Shown here in pieces: positions 1-11,022 of a DNA stretch of 64,000 nucleotides. Every line of letters starts with the position of its first letter. Within the stretch, counting starts at the first letter, position 1. The position numbers were made by a program, and so were the translations under genes. A model generated the notes under the pieces. The model saw only the letters and a list, made by a program, of their open reading frames with translations, did no database searches and was not told the origin of the DNA. Origin of the DNA: Eucalyptus grandis (Eukaryota; Streptophyta; Magnoliopsida; Myrtales; Myrtaceae). The stretch is from positions 44,545,682 to 44,609,681 of the forward strand of contig NC_052619.1 in the NCBI RefSeq assembly GCF_016545825.1, given 5' to 3'.

Positions 1-1
1 C

Positions 2-277
2 CTCTTGCACGACGTTTTCTCCGGAGAAAGCCTCGACGGCAACCTTCCGATTCCACAGGCTGGCTTTATTCTCAAGTCTGACTTTCGTGCTGGGTCTTCG
101 TTTTCAAGTCGTTTGTTGGTGAGCAATGGCGAGAAGAACCCGCCCTATTTCTCTGTCACGGGTGAGGCCACTCCGAGGAAGAGGTCGGACTCCGCTGCCA
201 AGAGGGCTCGCTAGGCCGAAAAGAGGCGCATTTACAACAAAGGTCATAAATCTGAGATTAGGACGCGTATGAAGAAG
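2..277 (+). pseudogene. plastid 30S ribosomal protein S20 (bS20c) fragment, nonsense-mutated
   Basis: The open frame enters from the window edge and carries a serine-rich, transit-peptide-like stretch followed by RKRSDSAAKRAR, then TAG at 212-214, then AEKRRIYNKGHKSEIRTRMKK in the same frame. This is the conserved N-terminal core of nuclear-encoded plastid bS20 (family pattern AKRARQAEKRRIYNK..KSEIRTRMKK), so the stop replaces the usual Gln (CAG to TAG). After RMKK at 277 the similarity ends; the following GTTTG could be an intron donor or simply divergent sequence. The C-terminal two thirds of the protein are not seen. In the living gene the product is imported into the chloroplast and binds 16S rRNA in the small subunit. 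Whether the copy starts upstream of the window cannot be seen. Confidence 0.8.
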
Positions 278-970
278 GCGTTTGTTTCGGTTAATTTGAT
301 TATTGTGCGAAGCATTCTATAATACGCGCTACCGGACCACCGTCCTTCGGTGAAGTCGTCCGAATGATTTTTGCTGTATATGCTGGGGGTGGTGGTTCTG
401 CTACATCGGATTTTGTTGATTAGGTTGTGGCTATTAAATTTGTCAAAATGAGTCTTAAACTCATATACGACCCAGTTTAAAACGTAAATGAGTCTTATAT
501 GAGTCACTCAATTTTGAAAAGACCATCTTAAAAGGGTTGAGTTTAGAACCCAATTTCAACTCATTAACTCAACCCATTAGGCTCACTCACACTTTCTCTT
601 CATCTTATAAAAATATTTAAAAAAATCGAAATTACTTATTTTTCTTTTCTTTCTTTTTTTTTTTTTTTATTTTCTTTTCCTTCTTCCATTTCCTTCGCCG
701 CAAACAGCAACGGCTGGCTAGGTGAGCTTGAGCTCATCGATCGGGCAAGGCCGAGACCTTGGTGAGGTCAATCTTCGCCAATCCAGTGAGAATCGACCTC
801 ATTGACGATTGGCAAGGCTTAGACCTTGCCGATTTATCAAGACTCAAGCTCGGCCTCAACAGATAGGTGGAGCCTCATCTGAGGCTAGCAAGGTTTGGCT
901 TGCTAGCCATCGCAGTGGCCGGTAATCGGTGAAGGAACAGAAAAAAGAAAAGAAAGAAAAGAAAAGGAGA
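278..970. repeat. decayed repeat-rich spacer
   Basis: No gene is visible. The part around 430-600 has repeated 'actcatataNgac/gagtctta' motifs and 'aactcaacccatt' typical of decayed MITE sequence; a similar degenerate stretch occurs near 33240-33350. From 600 to 690 there is a T-rich tract, and 700-930 is a GC-rich segment of repeated 'ggcaaggc..gagaccttg' motifs resembling the cores of the TTA-flanked DNA elements elsewhere in the window, but without recognisable terminal repeats. Confidence 0.4.
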
Positions 971-987
971 GGCCATCTTAATAAATG

Positions 988-2730
988 CAAAAAGGAAGTT
1001 GCATGGAGCTCATCTTAATAAATGCAAGGTGGTCTTTGTGAATTTGAGAGGAGACGCCAACGTACAAGATGTCTCTTTCCCATGTGAGCATCATGAAGTG
1101 CAATAATGATCATTCTATGGTCATTGCCACCGAATGATGAAGACTCACTTCTACATTATAAAAGAGAGCAAGAGACGTGGGACAAGAATTGCGCTGAGGT
1201 GGCCGAGAGAGCGCCAAGTTCCTTTGGTGGCTAAGAGTGTGCCAAATCCTCGGTGGCTAGAGAGAAGAGAGTGCGCCAAGTTCTTTGGTGGTTGAGAGGG
1301 TTGAGTATTGTCATAATTATATCTGAGTAATTTAGCTAGACAAATTCTTGTGAGTAGAATTTGTTTAATTCCTTGAGTGAGGTTTCATTAAGAATTGTGA
1401 GGGGCTAAATACTGTGAACTTGAGAAGAGAGGCCAATGTACAATATGTCTCCTTCCATGTGAGCATCATGAAGTGCAATAATGATTACTCTATGGCCATT
1501 GCCACCGAATGATGAAGACTCACTTCTACATTATAAAAGAGAGCAAGAGACATGGGAGAAGAATTGCATCGAGGTGGCCGAGAGAGTGCCAAGTTCCTTT
1601 GGTGGCTAAGAGTGCGCCAAGTCCTTGGTGGCTAGAGAGAAGACAGTACGCCAAGTTCTTTGGTGGTTGAGAGGGTTGAGTATTGTTGTAATTACACCCG
1701 AGTAATTTAGCTAGACAAATTCTTGTGAGTAGAATTTGTTTAATTCCTTGAGTGAGGTTTCATTAAGAATTGTGAGGGGCTAAATACTGTGAACTTGAGA
1801 AGAGAGGCCAACGTACAATATGTCTCTTTCCCATGTGAGCATCATGAAGTGCAATAATGATTATTCTATGGTCATTGCCATCGAATGATGAAGACTCACT
1901 TCTACATTATAAAAGAGAGCAAGAGACATGGGACAAGAATTGCGCCGAGGTGGCCGAGAGAGCGCTAAGTTCCTTTGGTGGCTAAGAGTGCGCCAAGTCC
2001 TTGGTGGCTAGAGAGAAGAGTGCACGCCAAGTTCTTTGGTGGTTGAGAGGGTTGAGTATTGTTGTAATTACACCTGAGTAATTTAGCTAGACAAATTCTT
2101 GTGAGTAGAATTTGTTTAATTCCTTGAGTGAGGTTTCACTAAACATTGTGAGGGGCTAAATACTCTGAACTTGAGAAGAGAGGCCAATGTACAATATGTC
2201 TCTTTCCCATGTGAGCATCATGAAGTGCAATAATGATTATTCTATGGTCATTGCCACTAAATGATGAAGACTCACTTCTACACTATAAAAGAGAGCAAGA
2301 GATGTGGGACCAGAATTGCGCCGAGGTGGCCGAGAGAGCACCAAGTTCCTTTGGTGGCTAAGAGTGCGCCAAGTCCTTGGTGGCTAGAGAGAAGAGAGTG
2401 TGCCAAGTTCTTTGGTGGTTGAGAGGGTTGAGGATTGTTGTAATTACACCTGAGTAATTTAGCTAGACAAATTCTTGTGAGTAGAATTTGTTTAATTCCT
2501 TAAGTGAGGTTTCATTAAGAATTGTCAAGGGCTGGGAAACATTGAGAGAATGTTTGAGTGCTCAAGTGATTGTAATCTCCATTGTCTCACTTGTTTTTAT
2601 AGTGGAATTCCATACCGCTCTTCCTATTAACGTAAGTTCCGATATTCGAACAGTATCACGTAAATTTGATGGTCAATTTCCTTTCCCTCATTCCAGCTAA
2701 TTTTATCCTATTTGTTTGTCTATATTCACA
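988..2730 (+). repeat. 5' LTR of the Copia element, expanded internally and truncated at its 5' end
   Basis: Homologous to 5448-6060. The expected LTR start (TGTTTAAAATATG, as at 5071) is absent, so about 375 bp of the U3 end appears lost. The element-proximal end is intact (TTCACA at 2725-2730), followed by the degenerate primer binding site. The body is inflated by the tandem array described separately. The duplicated phrase 'catcttaataaatgcaa' at 974-990 and 1011-1027 marks a further small duplication at its left edge. Confidence 0.7.
1040..2535 (+). repeat. tandem array, about 4 x 375-376 bp, inside the 5' LTR
   Basis: Unit starts ('gaa[ct]ttgaga') fall at 1040, 1416, 1791 and 2167, giving periods of 376, 375 and 376. 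Each unit repeats 'catgtgagcatcatgaagtg', 'aaaagagagcaagaga', three 'gccaagttc/gtcctt(t)ggtgg' phrases and 'gagtagaatttgtttaattcc'. Unit 4 then runs into the unique LTR end. The 3' LTR has a single equivalent unit starting at about 5511. Each unit itself contains shorter repeats of the 'gtgcgccaagt..ctttggtgg' phrase. Copies differ by a few percent, so the amplification is old. Confidence 0.9.
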
Positions 2731-5070
2731 ACAATTGATATCAAAGCTAGTGTTGGATAACTTGAAGCGAATTGATAACGTTGGAAGAAGAAAAGGTGAG
2801 AATCACCAATTTGACGGGAACGATTTTGCTTTATAGAAGATGCAGATTGAAGATTATCTGTACTAGAGAAATTTGCACTTACCATTATCTGGGGAAAAAC
2901 CATACTCGATGAAGGATGCCGAGTGAGAATTGCTAGATAGACAAGTGATGGGTGTTACTCAGTTGACGTTGGCTCGTAACATCATGCTTAATATCATGAA
3001 GGAGAAAACCACTAAGAAACTAATGAAAGCCTTGTCAAATATGTACAAGAAGCTGTCAATGATCCAAAATGGGCAAAGATACATTAATGGATGAGCATAT
3101 CAACGAATTCAATGAAGTCGTTAACCAATTGAGTTTGGTTGAAATCAACTTTGACGATGAGATATGTGGGATGATTTGGTTGAAATCAACTTTGAAGATG
3201 AGATATGTGCGCTGATTCTATTATCCTCATTACCTGATAACTAGAATACTACTGTTACTGCTGTTAATAATTCCTTTTAGTCAAGGAGCTTGACATTTGA
3301 TGAGGTTCATGATTTGATTTTGAGTGAAGACATTCTTAGGAAAAAATTTAGTGAACCTATACCTATTGCCTTAGTAGGTGAAAGTAGAGGAACAACTAAT
3401 ACATGTGTTAATAAGAGTAGTATAAATACAAATAGACGTAGTTAGTTTAGGATTATAGGAGTTGTCTATTGGACTTGTGGCAGGAGTGGGCATGGTAGAA
3501 GAGACTCTGTTATGCTGAAAAATGAAAAGGGTAAGGGAATTAGAGTTGAGTCTACAGATGATGTTGCAATTATAGTTGAGAATAATTATGATAATGTAGA
3601 TTGTGTCTTGTCTGTCATTGATGATTCATCATTTGATGGATGGATAATGGATTTTGGTTGTTCATTTCACGCTACACCAAATTGGAACTAGTTTATCACT
3701 TATCAGTGCACGGAAAATGGTAAAGTCCAGTTAGCAAACAATACTAAGTGTGATGTTGTGGGTGTTGGTGATGTTAACAACAAAATGTATGACGGTATTG
3801 TGAGGACATTGATTGGAGTAAGGCACATCCTAGAGTTGAAAAAAAACTTAATTTCCTTAGGTGCCTTAAGTTCAGCTGACTACGGGTATTTTTTAGAAGG
3901 TGGAATGTAAAGGTTGTTCGAGGTGCCCTAGTGATATTAAGATGAATCAAGCACGGAGACATGTATGAACTTCCAAGTGAGACAGTGACAGGTTTCAGTT
4001 CGAAGACGTCAAATACATATGTTCAAGAGTCTATTGACTACTTGATAAAGACCTGGATGTTTGTACTGATGCACAAGTTTGATGCCATTGTCGGGAACAT
4101 ACAATTGAAAACTTTGATTGAGACGAAGACTGGTAAGTCGATCAAGCATATGTGGACTAATAATAGCATGGAAGTTTGCTCAGAGCTAGTAAATAAATTC
4201 TGCATGAAGGAAGGCATAATGAAACACCGCGCTAGTACCAGTAAACCATAACAATTTGCAGAATTGATTAGCAGATCATTACTAAAGACTGATGATAAAA
4301 TGATCTCTAGTGCTGGTGTTGGTAAGAGAATCTTGGCTGACATGCTTAGTACGGTAAGCTACTAGGTAAATAGATCTCCATCAACTGCTAATGACTGGTG
4401 GACTCCCGAAGAAGTGTGGTCAGGTAATGTTGCTAGTTGTTCTATTCTTAGAATGTTTAGTTGCATGTGTTATTTTCGAGTGAATGATGGTTAGCCCGAT
4501 GGGAGGGCAAGACAAATTCCATGGCTATGCACAAAGCGGGGCGGTCAGTTGTGGTGCCTTGATATAAAATCACATGTTGATAGCAGAGAAGTTACCTTTG
4601 ACAAGTCTCTAATACTTTTGGCAAAGAGTGTTTGTGGCAATGTTGATATGGATGTGGATGGTGTTTAGCTCAAGGTGGAGTTACAACCGGAAACCCTTTA
4701 GGTAGTAGGTACTAGTAGAATAATCGACACAGATGATACTTGTAGCGAGATGGAGTTAGTAAAGCCAACAATTGTTGTAGCTACTAAATTTGACAATGTG
4801 CGTGTTTGACCTTCTATCAAATATGGAAGCAATGATAGTTTTGTTTTATTTGTGGTACATGAGGTTATGTTGGAAATCCTTATGGAGTAGCTAATTATGC
4901 AAGTGGAGTTGGCATCTTGATGAGGTCCACGGTTATGGCAAAGTTTAAGTGAGGCTCATACTTGGAAGCACTTTGTGGCGGTTGAGCCCATTGGGGCTAT
5001 GGGAGAGTAGTGGCAAGTTTTTCATTGAAGCAATTGTGACTTGACTTAAACGTCGAGCCAAGGTGGAGAT

Positions 5071-6060
5071 TGTTTAAAATATGTCTCGAGTTTGAGCCTA
5101 TTGAACAATACTCAGTGTAAAAAAATAAGACTGACCGACCTTGTGATTTTGTATGACTTCTTCTTTGATCCGGCTACGCATGATTGCATTTATGTTTAGC
5201 CCCAATTGTGAGAAGAAGAAAATTGCGTATAGATTTCATTTTGCATTTATCTCTCTGCATGTGTAGAAAGCAGTAAAGAAAATTTGCGTGTTGTATTGAC
5301 TCTCTTTCCTTGGTTTTATGTAGAGCTGTGATCGAAGTCAATGAAGAGACTTGCCCAAGCACCAAATATGGGAATTCCTCTATCTACATATGAAATAAAG
5401 GAGTCCCCGTGAAGAAGCATGTGGAAGCCTCAGTTGAAAGAGCAATTAAAAAGGAAGTTGCTTGGAGCCCATCTTAATAAATGCAAGGTGGACTTTTTGA
5501 ACCTAAGAAGATAGGCCAATACACAAGATGTCTCTTTCCCATGTGAGCATCATGAAGTGTAATAATGATTATTCAATGGTCATTGCCACTAAATGATGAA
5601 GACTTACTTTTGCATTACAAAAGAGAGTGACAGACGTGGGACAAAAATTGTGCCGAGGTGGCCAAGAGAGCGTCAAGTCCCTTTGGTGGCCAAGAGTGTG
5701 CCAAGTTCTTTGGTGGCTGAGAGGGTTGAGTATTGTTGTAATTACACCTGAGTGATTTAGCCAAATAAATTCTTGTGAGTAGAATTTGTTTAATTCCTTG
5801 AGAAAAGTTTTACTAGAAATTGTGAGAGCCTAAACACTGTGAGTTATTAGGTGTAACTGGGGGTTGAGAAATACTAAGAGTGTTTGAGTGCTCAAGTGAT
5901 TGTAATTTCCATCATGTCACTTGTTTCTATAACGGAATTCTATGCTACTCTCCCCATGAATGTATGTTCCGATATTCGAACTTAACCATGTAAATATGGT
6001 ATTCGATTTCCTTTCCTCCCTTCCGACTAATTTTATCCAATTTGCTTGTCTATATTCACA
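5071..6060 (+). repeat. 3' LTR of the Copia element
   Basis: Starts TGTTTAAAATATG directly after the polypurine tract 'ggtggaga' and ends TTCACA. From 5448 onward it is collinear with the 5' LTR but has only one copy of the ~375-bp unit. Length about 990 bp. No target-site duplication could be paired because the 5' LTR start is missing. Confidence 0.7.
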
Positions 6061-6783
6061 ATAGATCTCCTCATGCTAGATAACACAGCCTCATCTTCTC
6101 TCGGCCACTCCAAGATAAACCCCATCGCTTCTTGAGATGAAGAAGAAGAAGTAGGTGTAACGATATTCTTGGAAGAACAAGTTTACAAAGAATATAGGAC
6201 TTCCAAGCGCTGACAGATAACCTCGGATTCAATATTAGGATTTGGATTTAGTTTTCTACTTAAATACACATCAAGTGTGAAAACTGGAACATTGTAGATC
6301 AAATTGTTGTTTTAGCCCAGTTCTTTAGTTTAACAGTACTAGCGCAAATCTATCTATGAAGAAAATCAGTGCTTGGTTTATAAACTATGTAGACCAGCGC
6401 TACATCAATCATTAATTATGTGGGTGCGAGAATGTGAGATTCATATGATAGATAGCCTTGACATTGGATCTCCATGCTATGAATATTTGGGTATATTGAG
6501 CATAGTCTCTAAAGCATTTACACCAAGTGGCTCGATCGCATGACATAGTCAAATGATGAAGTCTCTTTGCATATCAAAGCTAAGACATAATATGAATAAT
6601 GAAAAGTAATAAACTAACCAGCAAACTCATATAATGCTCGGGTTTAATTTCTGCTAAGACATAATATGAATAATGAAAAGTAATAAACTAGCCAGCAAAC
6701 TTGTAGGACGCTCAGGTTTAACTTCTGCTAATGTAGGCATTCCCTTTCCAATTTGTAGCACCAGATTTTTGCCACTGCCAAAC
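6061..6783. other. spacer with a 74-bp tandem duplication
   Basis: No gene seen. A direct tandem repeat of 74 bp ('taagacataatatgaataat...' at 6581 and again at 6655, ending near 6728) lies just downstream of the dioxygenase gene, in its probable 3' flank. The remainder is unique A+T-rich sequence. Confidence 0.6.
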
Positions 6784-8174
6784 TCACAGCTTGAACTGCT
6801 GCAGAGCTGAAGTCCCATCGCCTTTCGCATTCGCGCTGAAGTGGGAAACGTACTCCATGATGGTGGTTTCTCTGTACTTCGGTGGATCGCCCTCGGAAAT
6901 CAACTCCTTAATGGGTCCGTACAGTTTTGGCGATGGCGGCGTTGCCGTGTAAAAGAAGCATGCCACAGACACTCTCGGCCCCATGTTGTTCGCCACAACT
7001 CTGTGCTCGGAGCTCTTGAATATGTCATTTGAGATAAGCTGAAAAAAATGGTATGGTTTGTGATTAGAAGTGCACACTCAACTGCTGGATAAAGAGTTGA
7101 GGCATAAAGTGCTGTTTGTTGATTCATTCGTGTACCTAACAGGGTCTCTAGTGATAAAACGTAGGGAGAGAGAGTACGTTAGGTGAGACTTGCCTGAAGC
7201 AGATCACCGATGTTAACTATCAGTGCTCCCGGCACGGGGCTCACATCGATCCACTGATTCTGATAAAGAACTTGGAGGCCTCCGACATGGTCTTGCAGGA
7301 GCACGGTGAGGAAGTCGCTGTCTGTGTGCCTGCTGGTCCCCATAGTGAGCTCTGGTTGTGGGCATTTGGGGTAGTACTGGTTCAGAAGGACGAGTCCCTT
7401 GGCGCACTCCATGTCCTTCAGATGGTTCGGCTTCAACCCCAGCGCCTCCGACAGTAGTTCGAACAAGGTGGTTCCCAAATTCATCACTCGCTTCGAGAAT
7501 TCCAGCATTATGTCACTAGGGTGTTCAAAAATTTAGTGGGTCAATTCGTCACAAATTCCTAGTCCTTTAGAAGCAGACACGCCAACAAGTTATTATAAGA
7601 GATTGCGGTTTTATATTCTGTGGAATAGCTTACCCGCATACCGCTGGCAAGTCCTCTGCCTCGAGAGCATTAGGTGCCATAACACAGAACAGGGTGTCCC
7701 TCCAATTAGCCGCCTCTGTTTTATACAGATTGAAATTGCTGTGGTAGGCGACGCTTGTTGTGAAATCTCGCGAATAGAACCGCCTCTTCTCTTCAGCATC
7801 TTGCTCATGGAAACGGTGCACTCCATCCAGCATCTCCTCCAGAACAGTCGTGGGGATCCCGTGATTCACCACCTGAAAGAAGCCCCATGTTTTGGATGCA
7901 CTTCGAACTTCATTTACAACCTCCTTGCGCCGAGATGGATCTTTCGCAATATCTGCGAGGTCAACTATAGGAACATGGAAGTGGCCGTTGCTCGATGCCA
8001 GTGCACTTTGCAGGTTCTCCGGGTGATCTACAAAAATGCGAGGAACTTCTGTAATCCCAGCATCAACAAGGCCCTTGACACCCGCCTTTGATTCATCAAA
8101 ATCCTTTTTATCTCGCGCATCCGATCATACTTCTGTGTTTTTTCATGCGCTTCATCTCTGCTGAATACTTCCAT
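6784..8174 (-). CDS. 2-oxoglutarate/Fe(II) dioxygenase, ACC-oxidase-homolog family, three exons, one frameshift
   Basis: Predicted exons on the minus strand: 8174-7634, 7515-7194 and 7038-6784. Exon 1 gives [19 protein letters not shown], then [34 protein letters not shown] and [12 protein letters not shown] (DIOX_N). Exon 2 gives [19 protein letters not shown] and the metal motif RHTDSDFLT. Exon 3 gives the distal His in SSEHRV, the 2-oxoglutarate-binding RVS and the terminus LQQFKL. HxD, H and RxS are all present. The total of 1118 nt is one base short of 373 codons: in exon 1 the frame slips at an A5 run (T5 on the plus strand, 8105-8109), and adding one A gives a continuous 372-aa protein, the usual family length. 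Intron 2 uses a GC donor (CAG|GCAAGT). The family is a cytosolic group of plant DOXC enzymes; the substrate cannot be told. It is the best preserved of six related loci here. Either a real recent null allele or a sequence error. Confidence 0.85.
7192..7193 (-). promoter_or_regulatory. non-canonical GC splice donor of intron 2
   Basis: The exon 2 end reads GATCTGCTTCAG followed by GCAAGTC, and the next exon starts CTTATCTCAAATG after a clean TTTTTTTCAG acceptor. Only cleavage at CAG|GCAAGT joins IGDLLQ to LISND as the family requires, so this is a GC-AG intron with otherwise perfect donor consensus. Confidence 0.75.
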
Positions 8175-8925
8175 TTTTCTTCCTTAGTGAAAACACTTTC
8201 CAAGTCCGATCTTACATTAAATATGGGAGAAATTGAAAGACAAAGGTCCTGTGGTATTTAATGACTGGATTCAAAAACAGTTGAGAAGAAAGAAGAGAAC
8301 AATTGTGTACGTTGCATCACAATGAAAGCGATTGGAATTCAAGAACAAGGCCAAGAAGCAAAAAGCAATTATTGTGTAGCAAGTTCATCAAACTTTCAAG
8401 ATTTGGGTTTGGCCTTTCCTATGTATTGCCCGGTTAAACGCAGGCTTATTGGAAAAGCATTTTGGTAACGGATGGCTTAAAATAACAGAAGTTATGAACT
8501 TGAAGTAGCAATCAGACAATTGAAAGGGGGTCATCATCTTGGACCACATAAGTTATGAGGAACCTTAGCCAGCTCATCTTCTATACTTGAGTACATCAAA
8601 AACTTAATGAGCATCATCTATATTAATGTCCGACCGGCCACAGCCAGTTCTGAAACTGATGTCCAAGTGTAATCCCCATTTGCAAATTGATATCAAATTG
8701 ATTTCTGCAGATTAAATCAATTTGCTTTGTTCAAATAAGAAGTCTATAGTAACATAGGCTCTCAATATGGTCCTTCGACACAATGGTAGCATGAAAAAAA
8801 AAATCCTGTTCCATACACAATCAATACAAATGGCTACTGAGCAAATTGAAATTCTAAAACTTGAACTGACGACACTAATTGCTCAAGAAGGATTCTGCAT
8901 CTCTTCTTTTCAGAAAATATAGAGT
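8175..8925. other. spacer upstream of the dioxygenase gene
   Basis: Contains the presumed promoter and 5'UTR of the minus-strand dioxygenase. It is A+T-rich; I see no further gene, repeat or clear TATA box that I would defend. Confidence 0.4.
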
Positions 8926-9678
8926 TCACAGCTTGAAGTGTTTGAGAGGGGGAGTTTCATCAAGGCCATGTTCATTGAAGTGGGCAAGATAGTCCCTCAC
9001 TGTGGTCTCTTTGTAGATTGGAGGACTGTCCTCGAACGACAGTTCCCTAATAGGCCCAAAAAGCTTCAATGACGACTGGAAGCTCGTGCTGAAAAAGCAC
9101 ACCACCAAGATTCTCGCGCTTGCTAATACTCCGTCCTTGATGTCTTTGAACCTTTCATTCGTTATAAGCTGAATGGAAGAAATAAGAGGGACAGACATCA
9201 TCAGCATCCACCGCATTATCGAACTGCTAGCGAAGAGCAAGAAATCCCCAGGCAAAGAGTATCCACCCAAGAGTATAGGCAGCACACATAACCCAGCGAA
9301 CCATTAGGAGAAAGCTAAGTATCTCCTCATATCCCCAAGACGGTGCCTTTGTTTTTCGCATAAATTTTGGCTGAATCAATACTTGACCAGTACTTCGTAT
9401 TCGACAATAATAGGGTATGTACTTGTGATACTTTTGTCAATACCCTTCGAAAAGAATTTCAGGTGCAATTTTCCCCGAGGACAACGGAGGTGGCGGCGGC
9501 GATTGTCATGAAGGACTTGGAGGCCTCGAATGTGGTAGTAGTGGCATTTAACCACAAGGCCCTCTAAGCAGTCCATCCCTGGAGGTTGTCTAGCCTCAGC
9601 CCGAGAGACTCCGACAAGAGCTCCAACAGCAACACGCCTAAGCTCCTCACTCTCTTGGAGTAGTCCATGAGTATGTCC
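8926..9678 (-). pseudogene. dioxygenase (ACC-oxidase homolog) relic, exons 2 and 3
   Basis: Exon 2 remains start at 9678 after an intact 'TTTGTAG' acceptor: DILMDYSKRV, LLLELLSESLGL, then GLQVLHDNR, but the segment with the HxD iron motif is deleted. Exon 3 (9168-8926) is open: LITNERFKD, KLFGPIRELS, YKETTVRDYLAHFN, HFKL stop. Key residues are gone: the distal His (EHRV in the family) reads KDGV, and the RxS motif reads RIL. Exon 1 is absent. The intact reading of the exon 3 tail together with the lost active site means old decay. Same strand and order as the gene at 6784-8174, so it is a tandem duplicate. Confidence 0.8.
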
Positions 9679-10978
9679 CTACAAATTTCAGAGTCCGAGC
9701 CCATCAAAATATCTAATTGTATCTACTTTCACTCAAAAGTTTAAATTAACGAGTTATGGTCCACCAAATATTAACTGATTTACATCACACTAATTACTCA
9801 ATGTGGGATTTCTATAACAAAACCAAAAAGTTGGCTTTGTCTGTGTGAAAAACAACATATTTTAACTTCGCAGTCTAAAAGGCATTGTTGCCTCCAGGAC
9901 CGGGACCGCATTAATGGAGTTAAATCTTTCTTTCTTGCTCTCTCTTACAACGAAGAATACAAGACTGACAAGCAGGAATACAATGAAGATGTTGCTTGGA
10001 GTTGTAGAGGAAGACGCAGCTAAGAAAAGACTTGGACAAGTTATCTTGTAAAGAAAGATGATGCTGGGAATTTCAGGATCCTCGCATTGTTGGAACACGA
10101 AGAAACAACAATGGGAGGATCCTGAAAAATGGGAGCCCGAGAGGATTTCTCAATGAGCAAGTCATGGTATTGTGCAGCAATTGGAAGACTGGGACAGGGA
10201 TTCAAATGGCGAGTTAAAGATGACGAGCAAGGAATGTTGATAAGAGGAATCTGATGACTCGTTAGCTATATCGAATACAAGCAATAATAAAGCCAAGACG
10301 GCGACTGCTCCAAGCTTGAAGTGACTGAGAAACGACGTGGAATGAGGAAGCAAGTTAATACAAAGATATGCTGAAACTTCAATTGAAAGTGGCCTTGTAT
10401 CATCCCCTAAACTATACTTAAAAGAGGGAGAAAAGCATACCCCAATGTTACGTAATCGAAACTGAATAGAAACTCACCAAAGTGGCGATTTAGGCTAGCC
10501 AAATGCCCCATGAGAACGCTCTAAAAAAGGGTTGTTCTACCGTGTCGTGCCCCTGCACATGGCAATCCATCGTGCCCGAGCTGTAGGCTAACATAAAACA
10601 TTAGTGATCTAACCATCAAAATTGTTAATGACATTCAACTGCTAATATCGTAGATAAAGCATTACACTCTTAGGTAAGATAGGAAACCCCGCCACAGGTG
10701 TGAAAAATACGTGAAGCACTAAAACACCGATTTCAAAAGAGTAGTCTTCCTCATGATAGTTTATTTGAAATATAATCCAACTAATTATCCACGACCATCA
10801 AAACAAAGCTCGCAAATGAGCACTTCCAATTCACCCCCCAAAAAAAAAAAAAAAAAAAAAAAACTAACTTCTCCACCACTAATCACTATAGCCATCATGC
10901 TGCCAAACAAGATGACAAACATGATGTTTATGCTATTATCATATTCATGTCGATCCATTCGAAGAACACGGGGACTAG
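9679..10978. other. spacer with two short hydrophobic minus-strand frames
   Basis: No recognised gene. Two minus-strand frames (10353-10162 and 10098-9862) encode 63 and 78 residues with hydrophobic stretches (LGAVAVLALLLLVFDIA; FIVFLLVSLVFFVV). They are separated by stops, have no family I recognise and no splice context that joins them convincingly. A poly(A) tract lies at about 10839-10863. Confidence 0.35.
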
Positions 10979-11022
10979 TTGAAGTAATGAGCCGCCCAAC
11001 ATTGGGAGGCTCATTACTTCAA
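10979..11022. repeat. 44-bp near-perfect palindrome
   Basis: TTGAAGTAATGAGCC (10979-10993) is followed by GCCCAACATTGGGA and the exact reverse complement GGCTCATTACTTCAA (11008-11022). The inner bases also pair (CCCAA/TTGGG) apart from one G/A mismatch, leaving a 2-nt centre. The stem is thus about 20 bp with a single mismatch. It could extrude as a cruciform or, if transcribed, form a strong hairpin. No TIR element boundary is obvious around it. Confidence 0.9.

Larger units (their letters stand above)
975..6060 (+). mobile_element. degenerate Ty1/Copia LTR retrotransposon lacking reverse transcriptase
   Basis: Two related LTRs flank a broken gag-pol. The last bases of the LTRs match ('tatattcaca' at 2721-2730 and 6051-6060). 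After the 5' LTR the sequence 'ttgatatcaaagc' resembles an initiator-tRNA-Met primer binding site with two or three mismatches. A gag-like remnant lies around 2800-3060 (FDGNDFALWKMQI-like, with stops), a protease remnant around 3640-3870 (WIMDFGCSFHATP, where family members have D-S-G), and an integrase remnant around 4080-4410 (TLIETKTGKSIKH, NRSPSTAN, TPEEVWSG). No YVDD-like RT motif or RNase H was seen between 4600 and 5060, so RT-RH seems deleted. 'caaggtggaga' at about 5059-5069 is the usual Copia polypurine tract just before the 3' LTR. Stops and frameshifts are frequent; the element is dead. Confidence 0.85.

Noticed and set aside
1040..2535. Regular repeats that might suggest a CRISPR or satellite array
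   Set aside because: The 375-bp units have no spacers and match the LTR of the surrounding Copia element.
7603..8091. 162-codon plus-strand frame
   Set aside because: Antisense shadow of dioxygenase exon 1.
10162..10353. Minus-strand frame with a signal-peptide-like N-terminus (secreted peptide candidate)
   Set aside because: No conserved C-terminal peptide motif that I recognise and no support from context; left as an unassigned frame.
10979..11022. Palindrome as a miR171-like precursor
   Set aside because: The hairpin is only 44 nt and the similarity to miR171 is partial with several mismatches.
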